From Schistocerca nitens (lineage: Eukaryota; Arthropoda; Insecta; Orthoptera; Acrididae), in NCBI RefSeq assembly GCF_023898315.1, contig NC_064623.1:15823140-15887139 (forward strand): a DNA stretch of 64,000 bases, read 5' to 3'. Position numbers and translations under genes: made by a program. Shown piece after piece: positions 55,262 through 64,000 of this stretch. How positions within the stretch are numbered: the first letter of the stretch is position 1; every line of letters starts with the position of its first letter. The notes beneath the pieces were generated by a model, which saw nothing but the letters and a program-made list of their open reading frames with translations, was not told where the DNA came from and did not search any database.

Positions 55262-55807
55262 GTGTGAAGATCTGTTGAGTAAACAATGGACTAAGCTACC
55301 ACGCAAAATTGCAACAATATGTCATTTGTTCCAAAGATATTGCAAGCTAGTCTATGGTGCTGGGAGTTCTCCGTCTGCCAAATGACTAAAAAGTCATAAC
55401 CACTACACTGAAGATGTGCCACGTTTATCACAGAGCAGAGAAAACTGACATTAGTTAAATAGTGTGCGTCACCTAATGAGTTGACTAACTTGACATAAAA
55501 TTGACTTAATTCCTTCAAACCCACAACAAAATAAATGACATGGTAGGGAATGAGAATGGGTGTCGTTGCAAAATTAATAACAATGACCTACGGTATCACA
55601 AAGAGATTTATTAACTAATATCGAGGTCAAGAGAGAATAAACATATAAACAGAAACTTCAGCTGTATAACATTTCATTGACACGAACTCAGGTTGGTTGG
55701 CAATAGACTTGGGGAACCTGACTGGAACTTACGTGTGGATGAGACTGGCTACTTTGAGTGGGAGGATGGCAGTCTAGGCAAGCACTGGTTGGTCTCTCGC
55801 ATCAATA
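55262..55807. other. Non-coding spacer, no gene seen
   Basis: No recognisable gene or repeat. Confidence 0.45.
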
Positions 55808-55809
55808 TA

Positions 55810-57231
55810 CACTCCTGGAAATTGAAATAAGAACACCGTGAATTCATTGTCCCAGGAAGGGGAAACTTTATTGACACATTCCTGGGGTCAGATACATCAC
55901 ATGAGCACACTGACAGAACCACAGGCACATAGACACAGGCAACAGAGCATGCACAATGTCGGCACTAGTACAGTGTATATCCACCTTTCGCAGCAATGCA
56001 GGCTGCTATTCTCCCATGGAGACGATCGTAGAGATGCTGGATGTAGTCCTGTGGAACGGCTTGCCATGCCATTTCCACCTGGCGCCTCAGTTGGACCAGC
56101 GTTCGTGCTGGACGTGCAGACCGCGTGAGACGACGCTTCATCCAGTCACAAACATGCTCAATGGGGGACAGATCCGGAGATCTTGCTGGCCAGGGTAGTT
56201 GACTTACACCTTCTAGAGCACGTTGGGTGGCACGGGATACATGCGAACGTGCATTGTCCTGTTGGAACAGCAAGTTCCCTTGCCGGTCTAGGAATGGTAG
56301 AACGATGGGTTCGATGACGGTTTGGATGTACCGTGCACTATTCAGTGTCCCCTCGACGATCACCAGTGGTGTACGGCCAGTGTAGGAGATCGCTCCCCAC
56401 ACCATGATGCCGGGTGTTGGCCCTGTGTGCCTCGGTCGTATGCAGTCCTGATTGTGGCGCTCACCTGCACGGCGCCAAACACGCATACGACCATCATTGG
56501 CATCAAGGCAGAAGCGACTCTCATCGCTGAAGACGACACGTCTCCATTCGTCCCTCCATTCACGCCTGTCGCGACATCACTGGAGGCGGGCTGCACGATG
56601 TTGGGGCGTGAGCGGAAGACGGCCTAACGGTGTGCGGGACCGTAGCCCAGCTTCATGGAGACGGTTGCGAATGGTCGTCGCCGATACCCCAGGAGCAACA
56701 GTGTCCCTAATTTGCTGGGAAGTGGCGGTGCGGTCCCCTACGGCACTGCGTAAGATCCTACGGTCTTGGCGTGCATCCGTGCGTCGCTGCGGTCCGGTCC
56801 CAGGTCGACGGGCACGTGCACCTTCCGCCGACCACTGGCGACAACATCGATGTACTGTGGACACCTCACGCCCCACGTGTTGAGCAATTCGGCGGTACGT
56901 CCACCCGGCCTCCCGCATGCCCACTATACGCCCTCGCTCAAAGTCCGTCAACTGCACATACGGTTCACGTCCACGCTGTCGCGGCATGCTACCAGTGTTA
57001 AAGACTGCGATGGAGCTCCGTATGCCACGGCAAACTGGCTGACACTGACGGCGGCGGTGCACAAATGCTGCGCTGCTAGCGCCATTCGACGGCCAACACC
57101 GCGGTTCCTGGTGTGTCCGCTGTGCCGTGCGTGTGATCATTGCTTGTACAGCCCTCTCGCAGTGTCCTGAGCAAGTATGGTGGGTCTGACACACCGGTGT
57201 CAATGTGTTCTTTTTTCCATTTCCAGGAGTG
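55810..57231 (-). mobile_element. Tc1-like transposon, family A, copy 2
   Basis: Same ends and same 1,422-bp length as copy 1, flanked by TA (55808-55809, 57232-57233). Differences from copy 1 are scattered single-base changes; no net indel. Confidence 0.94.
55965..56987 (-). pseudogene. Tc1 transposase, family A copy 2, one nonsense codon
   Basis: 340 codons from MPRQRGREP at 56987. All motifs as in copy 1 (FSDESRF, QQDNARSH, SPIEHVCD, where copy 1 has VWD). The one nonsense codon is TGA at 56577-56579, where copy 1 has TGG; the position that is a stop in copy 1 is Cys here. The E-V-C-D change beside the catalytic Glu may also matter. Confidence 0.92.
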
Positions 57232-57233
57232 TA

Positions 57234-58617
57234 TAATTAAGCACGCAATGGACACTGGGAGTGACTACTGCGAATACAAGGGTGCTATAGCAAAAAGATG
57301 GCTGTGAAAACGATTGATAGGCTTCTGAATTTGCCGAAGCTGTGCAAAGTTACCGATATAGCCTGTGAAAGACGAGATGCTGTCGCCAGGTGCAGGGACT
57401 GCCGAAGCTGCTAGGTTTGGTGGCGCGTCGTACTGCGGGAGACGACCCCACGTCTGCCAGTGATTGTCTCACATCCATGAAAATATTAAAGTTACACGCG
57501 GGTGTCCGGCTGTGTTTGCAACTAACTGCTCTCTCCGTAGAAACGGAAGAGCTCTAGCGTCTACTCCGCGATGGTCGAGAAGCAAGTTCCCCCCGACGTT
57601 CTTGAGTAAGCCTATCGTGGCCCAGCAATGGTTACCGTGCCTATCATGTTTGTAGCAAGGACACCCGATCTTCCTCAACCAATCACTGCAGTGCAGTACA
57701 CATTCTGTTCTCCGAAAAAACAGCACACAATGCCTGCAGGTCCTGCAGCCAAATCCTCGACGCATTTCACAAGATGAGGGAAGTTTCCTAATGAACACAA
57801 GCTCCGTCTCGTCCTTAAAATGATTTACTGGGTGCCGTTTTGCTGTTTATTTCCGAATATATGGTGATTTCCGAGTGTGTGGTTTGGCAGCAACGTAACA
57901 GGACAGCCTTAAACTGCTGCTTGTCACAAATAACAATCGTCTCACAAATCCTCCTGCAAACCAATGGCACTTCCCATTGGTATATCCGGTTTTGATGAAA
58001 TAAAGCCAACACGGTGCCTTAAGCTATGCCCAAGTTACCAGTCAAAACGCCATGCAGATTCGTCTAGTAGTTTCGGAGAAGTGTGTTCCAACAGACAGAC
58101 ACGGTAGTTTCACATCTTTATTATTAGCTTGCTAGCACTAAAGGGCTGTCATTGGCCGCTGTGACGTGTGAGTGTTTCTTCCCTTGGGCTGTCCTGTGTA
58201 CGAGGGGGCATAAAGCAAACTCCACGCACAGTCTTGTAGTTGAGTGACGTCATAGCCCACATGTCCGTAATTCTTGGTTTCTGGGACAGCCACAGATATT
58301 TTTGGGCACTTTATCGTACACTGAGTCTTTTCTAGTATATTTTTCTCTGATGGGTCTGCAAAACTACGCGACAGTACGTGTTCCTTTGAAAGTGTCTCCA
58401 AAAACACCGAATTTGCTGCACAATGGCGCTTGTACACACTGTTTCTTCATTACTATTTCTTGATTTTTGATGTGGTTTTGTCTTTTTTGCATGATAAGAC
58501 ATAATTTTGGCCAATGGATAAGAACAAGTGGGAAAAAAATCAAATAGTTGAGTAAATATAATACAAATACTAAGACATAGCTGTGTCAGATTTAACTCTC
58601 CTGGGAGAATGTCTGTG

Positions 58618-58620
<3 letters not shown>
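57234..58620. other. Non-coding stretch, no gene seen
   Basis: Overlapping frames on both strands show no known motifs. Around 58050-58115 TCTAGTAGTTTCGGAGAAGT followed by ACAGACAGACAC recalls the end of some RTE-type LINEs; too little remains to call. Confidence 0.4.
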
Positions 58621-58664
<44 letters not shown>

Positions 58665-58674
58665 ACAAACACAG
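58621..58674 (+). repeat. (CA)n microsatellite
   Basis: ACACAC run of about 38 bp (58621-58659), then CACAAACACAG and AGAGAGAGACAG. It directly precedes the 5' boundary of the LINE at 58695. Confidence 0.92.
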
Positions 58675-58694
58675 TGAGAGAGAGACAGACACAG

Positions 58695-60209
58695 AGAGTT
58701 CCTTCTCTAGATTGTCGCACTGATGACAAAAAGGTATACATTGAAATAGATGACAGAGGGATAGAAAAACAATTAAAATCGCTCAGAAGAGGAAAGGCCG
58801 CTGGACCTGATGGGATACCAGTTCGATTTTACACAGAGTACGCGAAGGAACTTGCCCCCCTTCTTGCAGCGGAGTACCGTAGGTCTCTAGAAGAGCGTGG
58901 CGTTCCAAAGATTGGAAAAGGGCACAGGTCATCCCCGTTTTCAAGAAGGGACGTCGAACAGATGCACAGAACTATAGACCTATATCTCTAACGTTGATCA
59001 GTCGTAGAAATTTGCAACACGTATTATGTTCGAGTATAATGACTTTTCTGGAGACTAGAAATTTACGCTGTAGGAATCAGCATGGGTTCCCAAAAAGACG
59101 ATTGTGTGAAACCCAGCTCGCGCTGTTCGTCCAAGAGACTCAAAGGGCCATAGACACGGACATCCCTGGTAGATGCCGTGTTTCTTGACTTCCGCAAGGC
59201 GTTCGATACAGTTCCCCACACTCGTTTAATGAACAAAGTAAGAGCATATGGATTATCAGACCAATTGTGTGATTGGATTGAAGAGTTCCTAAATAACAGT
59301 ACGCAGCATGTCATTCTCAATAGCGAGAAGTCGTCCGAAGTAAGAGTGATTTCAAGAGTGTCGCAAGGGAGTGTCGTAGGACCGTTCCTATTCACAATAC
59401 ACATAAATGACCTTGTGGATAATATCGGAAGTTCACTGAGGCTATTTGCGGCTGATGCTGTAATATATCGAGAGGTTGTAACAATGGAAAATTGTACTGA
59501 AATGCAGGAGGATCTGCAGCGAATTGACGCATGGTGCAGGGAATGGCAATTGAATCTCAATGTAGACAAGTGTAATGTGCTGCGAATACATAGAAAGAAA
59601 GATCCTTTGTCATTTAGCTACAGTATAGCACGTCAGCAACTGGAAACAGGTAATTCCATAAATTATCTGGGAGTGATTTAAAATGGAATGACCGTATAAA
59701 ATCAATCGTTCTTAAAGCAGATGCCAGACTGAGATTCATTGGAAGAATCCTAAGGAAATGCTGTCCGAAAACAAAATACTGCTCACCGGTGTGGGATCCG
59801 TACCAGATAGCGTTGATAGAAGAGATAGAGAAGATCCAACGGAGAGCAGCGCGCTTCGTTACAGGATCATTTAGTAATCGCGAAAGCGTTACGGAGATGA
59901 TAGATAAACTCCAGTGGAAGGTTTTGCAAGAGAGACGCTCAGTACATCGGTACGGGCTGTTGTTGAAGTTTCGGGAACATACCTCCATCGAGGAGTCACG
60001 CAGTATATTGCTGCCTCCTACGTATATCTCGCGAAGAGACCATGAGGATAAAATCAGAGAGATTAGAGCCCACACAGAGGCATACAGACAATCTTTCTTT
60101 TCACGAACAATACGAGACTGGATTAGAAGGAAGAACCGATAGAGGTACTCAAGGTACCCTCCGCCACACACCGTCAGGTGGCTTGCGGAGTATGGATGTA
60201 GATGTAGAT

Positions 60210-60212
<3 letters not shown>
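58695..60212 (+). mobile_element. LINE with GATGTA 3' tail (CR1/L2-like)
   Basis: 5'-truncated non-LTR element ending in CGTCAGGTGGCTTGCGGAGT then ATGGATGTAGATGTAGATGT: a short tandem tail rather than poly-A, as expected for several arthropod LINE groups. The tail runs directly into a GA microsatellite. Confidence 0.85.
58740..60142 (+). pseudogene. Non-LTR reverse transcriptase, three frame segments
   Basis: LKSLRRGKAAGPDGIPVRFY and ELAPLLAAEY (RT fingers, to 58991); a broken stretch with NLRCRNQHGFPKRRLCETQL; then 59178-59681 with FLDFRKAFDTVPHTRLMNKV (motif A), RVSQGSVVGPFLFTIHINDL (motif B) and LRLFAADAVIYR, where the catalytic FADD is changed to FAAD. LNVDKCNVLRI and INYLGVI follow. After a frameshift, 59789-60142 gives WDPYQIALIEEIEKIQRRAA and ends FFSRTIRDWIRRKNR with a natural stop. 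Confidence 0.86.
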
Positions 60213-60247
<35 letters not shown>

Positions 60248-60256
60248 AGAGAGAGC
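60213..60256 (+). repeat. (GA)n microsatellite
   Basis: AGAGAG run with AAAG interruptions, continuous with the LINE's GATGTAGA tail, so probably grown from it. Confidence 0.9.
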
Positions 60257-60275
60257 GAGTTTCCAAGAACCTGTG

Positions 60276-60405
60276 ACACGGTTGCCTCTTGTAAAATTTA
60301 TAAACCAGTGTAATAGCATAAGGTAAGTGTACAATACGACACACGGTTGCCTCTTGTAAAATTTATAAACCAGTGTAATAGCATAAGGTAAGTGTACAAT
60401 ACGAC
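60276..60405 (+). repeat. Perfect 65-bp tandem duplication
   Basis: Two identical 65-bp units (60276-60340, 60341-60405), each starting ACACGGTTGCCTCTTG and ending GTGTACAATACGAC. No differences by eye, so very recent or an assembly artefact. Confidence 0.95.
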
Positions 60406-60916
60406 ACATACGAAGAAGTTAGCTGTCACGTTATTTACTAATTGTTATGCTTGTTAATCAAATACGAACGCAATAAGCAGTAGGCAAAATCGAACAACAC
60501 AGCTGAATTTGTACTAAAATGCTTACACTATGTGTACAAGTTTGTGTTTTGTTTGTCTCATTTCCGTTCCCCTGATACACGTTCAATCTGATTTGACTTT
60601 GTATGACCTACGTCTCTGGATGCCATTGTAACAAAAATAAAGAAATTAAGTGATCTGTATCAGGATATTTCAGAAAATGTATTAACAATGCGTCCTGAAT
60701 TTAAATCAGTACGACAGTCCGTGTGTTTTGTCTTTGTCTTACTTCACAGTACATTTCAAAGTGCAGTTAACACGTATTTAATTTCTTATTGACCTTCAGT
60801 TCTCAGTATTGTAAGGAATACACACACAGGTACACAGTTTTTCTTCTATATTACACAAAACATACATACAGAGATGAGTGACATATTTCGCATAAATTTT
60901 GCTTTTGAATGAAATA
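60406..60916. other. Non-coding spacer, no gene seen
   Basis: AT-rich, nothing recognisable. Confidence 0.45.
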
Positions 60917-60928
60917 CAACACTGTTTC

Positions 60929-61318
60929 AAAAATGGCTCTGAGCACTATGGGACTCAACTGCTGTGGTCATTAGTCCCCTAGAACTTAGAACTACTTAAA
61001 CCTAACTAACCTAAGGACATCACACACATCCACGCCCGAGGCAGGATTCGAACCTGCGACCGTAGCAGTCGCACGGTTCCGGACTGCGCGCCTAGAGCCG
61101 CGAGACCACCGCGGTTTCAAAAATGGTGCAAATGTCTCTGAGCACTATGGGACTTAACATCTGAGGTCATCAGTCCCCTAGAACTTAGAACTACTTAAAC
61201 CTAACTAACCTGAGGACAGCACACACATACATGCCCGAGGCAGGATTCGAACCTGCGACCGTAGCAGTCGCGCGGTTCTGGACAGACGCGCCTAGAACCG
61301 CGCGGCCACATCGGCCGG
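60929..61318 (-). repeat. SINE type A, outer copy of a second nested pair
   Basis: Flanked by a perfect 12-bp duplication CAACACTGTTTC (60917-60928, 61319-61330). Its 3' tail lies at both sides of the inner SINE; head and B-box (GGTTCGAATCC) at 61240-61318. Confidence 0.9.
60938..61113 (-). repeat. SINE type A, inner copy
   Basis: Inserted in the outer SINE's tail; the duplication GTTTCAAAAATGG appears at 60925-60937 and 61114-61126. Its sequence is nearly identical to the inner SINE at 54891-55085 (shared ACTGCTGTGGTCATTAGTCC and GCAGTCGCACGGTTCCGGAC), so the two are probably a young subfamily. Confidence 0.88.
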
Positions 61319-61685
61319 CAACACTGTTTCTTCGTATAGAGTATACCATATGATATGCATATCTTGGTTGCAAATAAATTGGCCATGCATTACGCAGATG
61401 TGACTTATCAAAAATGTATCAAAAGGAAAAATGTCTAACTGCAACACAGTTTCTTTTGATGTTCGCCCCTGTCAAATGAAATGGACGTTTGTGAAGCTGC
61501 CGATTTCAATTACCATTTACATGTGTGAATGGCAAGATGGAATTCCGAATTCGAAATGAGTGCAGCAGATTGTCAGATTTTGCTCACTTAACAACAGATT
61601 TAAAACATTTATTCAAAAGGTTTATAATTTATATAAAAAACAGCTACCAGCCACATGTATGGTTTAAAAAGGTTTATTATCTTCA

Positions 61686-61736
61686 GACCATGACCGGTTT
61701 CGGATTTTCCTTTACAAATCCATCTTCAGATGGCAG
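61686..61736 (-). ncRNA. Hammerhead ribozyme motif, core intact
   Basis: Minus strand: stem I GCCAU/AUGGU, CUGAAGA (61723-61729), extra U, stem II GGAUUU/AAAUCC, GAAA (61698-61701), self-complementary ACCGGU (61693-61698), C at 61692 as the cleavage position. All core residues present, stem I good. Confidence 0.78.
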
Positions 61737-62398
61737 ATTACACGCATTCTTAGTTGGACCTAGTTTTGTTTGTGTTATTCGTTTGCTGCACTGGGAAAGA
61801 AAAGAAATATTTTGTTGTCATATCGGTGATGGTATTTTTACGAAAGATTTACTTCTTTTACAAGATCTAATTGCTCATGAGATGGTTTTTATAAACATTA
61901 GTAAACTTGCAGGTTAGTGTACTTACGAGCTGTGTAGTTCTGCCTGACGAAATATTCGTGCGTTTATGTTTTCGAACGCAAGCTTCATACACTTTTCAAT
62001 ATGCACTATGTGAGTGCTATTCCAGTCAATGGGCGTCACTTTTAACCTCATCATTTTAATTACACACGCAGCACACACGAATAACGTTTACAAAACGTGG
62101 CCCAGCTTCACATTACAACCAAGAAACAACGTTTGCAAAGAGCTTACAGTCATAACAATGTTAACTTACAGATGCTGTATGGTCGTCAGGCAGAACTACA
62201 CAGCTCGTAAGTACACTAACCTGCAAGTTTACTAATGTTTATAAAAACCATCTCATGAGCAATTAGATCTTGTAAAAGAAGTAAATCTTTCGTAAAAATA
62301 CCATCACCGATATGACAACAAAATATTTCTTTTCTTTCCCAGTGCAGCAAACGAATAACACAAACAAAACTAGGTCCAACTAAGAATGCGTGTAATCT

Positions 62399-62446
62399 GC
62401 CATCTGAAGTTGGATTTGTAAAGGAAAATCCGAAACCGGTCATGGT
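62399..62446 (+). ncRNA. Hammerhead motif, A9 changed to U
   Basis: Mirror of the left-arm motif: CUGAAGU at 62404-62410 instead of CUGAAGA, otherwise identical (stem II GGAUUU/AAAUCC, GAAA 62432-62435, ACCGGU 62435-62440, C 62441, AUGGU 62442-62446). The A9 change should impair cleavage. Confidence 0.75.
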
Positions 62447-62579
62447 CTGAAGATAATAAACCTTTTTAAACCATACATGTGGCTGGTAGCTGTTTTTTAT
62501 ATAAATTATAAACCTTAAGTACAACAGCCACGGTTCTCAAAATGTCGTCTTTCGACAAAATAGCGTATTTATTCAAAAG

Positions 62580-62768
62580 CCGGCCGTTGTGGCCGTGCGG
62601 TTCTAGGCGCTGCAGTCTGGAGCCGAGCGACCGCTACGGTCGCAGGTTCGAATCGTGCCTCGGGCACGGATGTGTGTGATGTCCTTAGGTTAGTTAGGTT
62701 TAATTAGTTCTAAGTTCTAGGTGACTGATGACTTTAGACGTTAAGTCGCATATTGCTCAGAGCCAAAA
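62580..62768 (+). repeat. SINE type A
   Basis: Head GCCGGCCGTTGTGGCCGTGC, B-box GGTTCGAATCG, body, end TGCTCAGAGCCAAAATG. The word CGACAAAATAG occurs on both sides (62554, 62772), but too far from the left edge to be a simple duplication. Confidence 0.88.
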
Positions 62769-62935
62769 TGCGACAAAATAGGCCAGATGAAATGGCGTAA
62801 TGTGCGAGTATTAATTTGTCATAAGTTAAAAACATATTGACATGAAATAGTATTAGTACAGGTTCCAGACTTAAGAGACAATTTATTTAAACGTTTGTTT
62901 TCATGGCCATCTTCCGCAGCAGCTGCTATAATCGG

Positions 62936-63148
62936 TAATTACTGGTTTTCCGTCTTGAGCTTACTCCAATTTAATTAATGAGAATTACACCAGACGCGTT
63001 TCGCTTTTATTTATAAAGCATCTTCTGTGGTTATTCTACAAATTGGATACGTAGAAGATGCTTTATAGATAAAAGCGAAACGCGTCTGGTGTAATCCTCT
63101 TGAATTAAATTGCAGTAAGCTCAAGACGTAAAACCAATAATAACTGGT
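62936..63148. repeat. Compact inverted hammerhead pair
   Basis: Arms about 62936-63039 and 63051-63148, inverted with about 85-90% identity around a 10-12 bp centre. Left motif on minus: stem I ACCA/UGGU, CAGAAGA (63021-63027, U4 changed to A), U, stem II GCUUU/AAAGC, GAAA, ACGCGU (62994-62999), C. Right motif on plus has UAGAAGA (63052-63058). Both cores carry substitutions, so probably inactive. Confidence 0.75.
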
Positions 63149-64000
63149 ATTTAAATGTGATTTACGGCGTCTTTCCCCTCAACAATTGTAAATGAACATT
63201 TTTGCCAACTGGGAGCTAGTCTCAAGGAGCGATTACGATATACAAATACTTACGGGTGTTGCATTACTCGGCGATGCTACGTTATCTCTGATTCATTGTA
63301 TGCAGCCACAGACATACATTACTAGTCTGGCAATACCGTATACACCAGGGGCGGGCAGGAATCCTGCACGTGTGCGGTGCACTTGCACGCGTGCAGTTAA
63401 CAGGTGTTCTGCGTGCACACAGGGGCAAGCTGGCCACCGGCTTATCTCCCCTCGCCACCATACATCCTGTCCGCTCCTTCCTCTGCAATGCGTTTTGTTT
63501 CCTAGCTTGCTTTATTGAATGAAGGAATATGATTAGTAGGAGTGCTTGAAAGATATCGTGGTTTGAAAGAGTACCTATTACCTACGATACGTTTTATTTA
63601 ATTATCACAGGTGGAGTGGAACAAAATTTCTACATACAGACAAACACAAACAGTTACTTAAATTTTCATCACTGATGTTTGCTGTTAACCGACACGTACT
63701 AATTCAGCAAATGGTTTTCCAGCTCTCGCTATATTAAGCGCAATCTTATAACTTGCACGTACCGCTGGGCTATTATTGTTGTTGTCCTGAAAAATTGAAA
63801 ACAGTGCTCCATAAAATGTTAAATCAGTTAGATGAGAGACATGACTAAAGGAAGTCGTAGATCTCTCGTGACCACAGCAACTACGACAGATTCATCTAGT
63901 ATCGTCAGATCGCTCTTCTTAAGCTCAGTCGATTTCCCCATCCGCTCAGAAACCGACAATAAATTGTATTCGTCCTTGTGAAATTTATTATAATGGCCTT
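63149..64000. other. Non-coding stretch, no gene seen
   Basis: No recognisable protein. CAGGGGCGGGCAGGAATCCT at 63347 looks like a hAT-type terminal sequence, but no matching opposite end is inside the window. Confidence 0.35.

Larger units (their letters stand above)
61618..62516. mobile_element. 0.9-kb near-perfect foldback with hammerheads
   Basis: Arms 61618-61949 and 62184-62516 are inverted copies of about 332 bp; by eye I find one clear difference that changes the encoded peptide (at 61723 versus 62410). A 234-bp centre separates them. Each arm carries a hammerhead motif near its outer part, left on minus and right on plus. The arms give 102-130-codon open frames (IIYIKNSYQPHVWFKKVYYL), mirror copies of each other and without known motifs; coding is unproven. 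Confidence 0.88.

Noticed and set aside
61525..61917. 130-codon frame in the foldback as a protein gene
   Set aside because: The same peptide is encoded in both inverted arms simply because the arms are near-identical, and the frame overlaps the hammerhead motif; no selection can be inferred.
63347..63420. hAT-type terminal sequence CAGGGGCGGGCAGG
   Set aside because: No complementary end or 8-bp duplication within the window, so I list it only as a note.

Overview
The window looks like intergenic DNA from a large, repeat-rich insect genome, most likely an orthopteran such as a grasshopper or locust. That assignment is inference: the mix of Tc1/mariner elements, Penelope-like retroelements, RTE/BovB-like and CR1-like LINEs and abundant short tRNA-derived SINEs matches what I know of such genomes, and I ran no database search. 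There is no bacterial-type gene organisation, no CRISPR array and no rRNA. I see one likely spliced protein gene (MADF-BESS type, minus strand, 30607-32408). Nearly everything else that codes is a transposon gene in some stage of decay.

Layout. 1-9 kb: a Tc1 element (1123-2544), a second Tc1 family split by a 1.22-kb solo LTR (2696-5365), a third Tc1 family split by a SINE (6376-7758) and a 0.67-kb dispersed repeat (8484-9151). 9-12 kb: a Penelope-like element (PLE1, 9349-11487) with inverted terminal repeats, each carrying a hammerhead-ribozyme motif, inserted into an older PLE2; a SINE sits inside PLE1. 12-25.6 kb: a TTAA-flanked element, a LINE relic, a DD34D mariner, further Tc1/mariner relics, a clean solo hammerhead motif (21934-21978), and a 2.2-kb segment bounded by inverted hammerhead motifs with an AT-rich cruciform inside. 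25.6-33 kb: SINEs, the second copy of the dispersed repeat, a CR1-like tail and the MADF-BESS gene. 33-41 kb: three broken copies of one RTE/BovB-like LINE. 41-47.8 kb: a hAT relic, two more Tc1 elements and a CR1-like LINE. 48.9-57 kb: a LINE tail, a different SINE, a rosa-like (DD41D) element with about 240-bp terminal inverted repeats, nested SINEs, and a second copy of the first Tc1 family. 58-64 kb: a LINE, microsatellites, nested SINEs, a 0.9-kb near-perfect foldback with a hammerhead motif in each arm, and another inverted hammerhead pair.

The most interesting pattern is a recurrent RNA motif. A hammerhead core (CUGANGA plus one extra base, stem II, CGAAA) is followed by a very short self-complementary stem III (ACCGGU, ACGCGU, AUGCAU, AUAU or ACGU). 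It appears at well over ten places. Five times it occurs as an inverted pair with the left copy on the minus strand and the right copy on the plus strand. PLE1 has exactly this terminal architecture, so the shorter pairs may be miniature derivatives of PLEs, or a related hammerhead-carrying class of repeats. Nested insertions with readable target-site duplications also give a partial chronology of the region.
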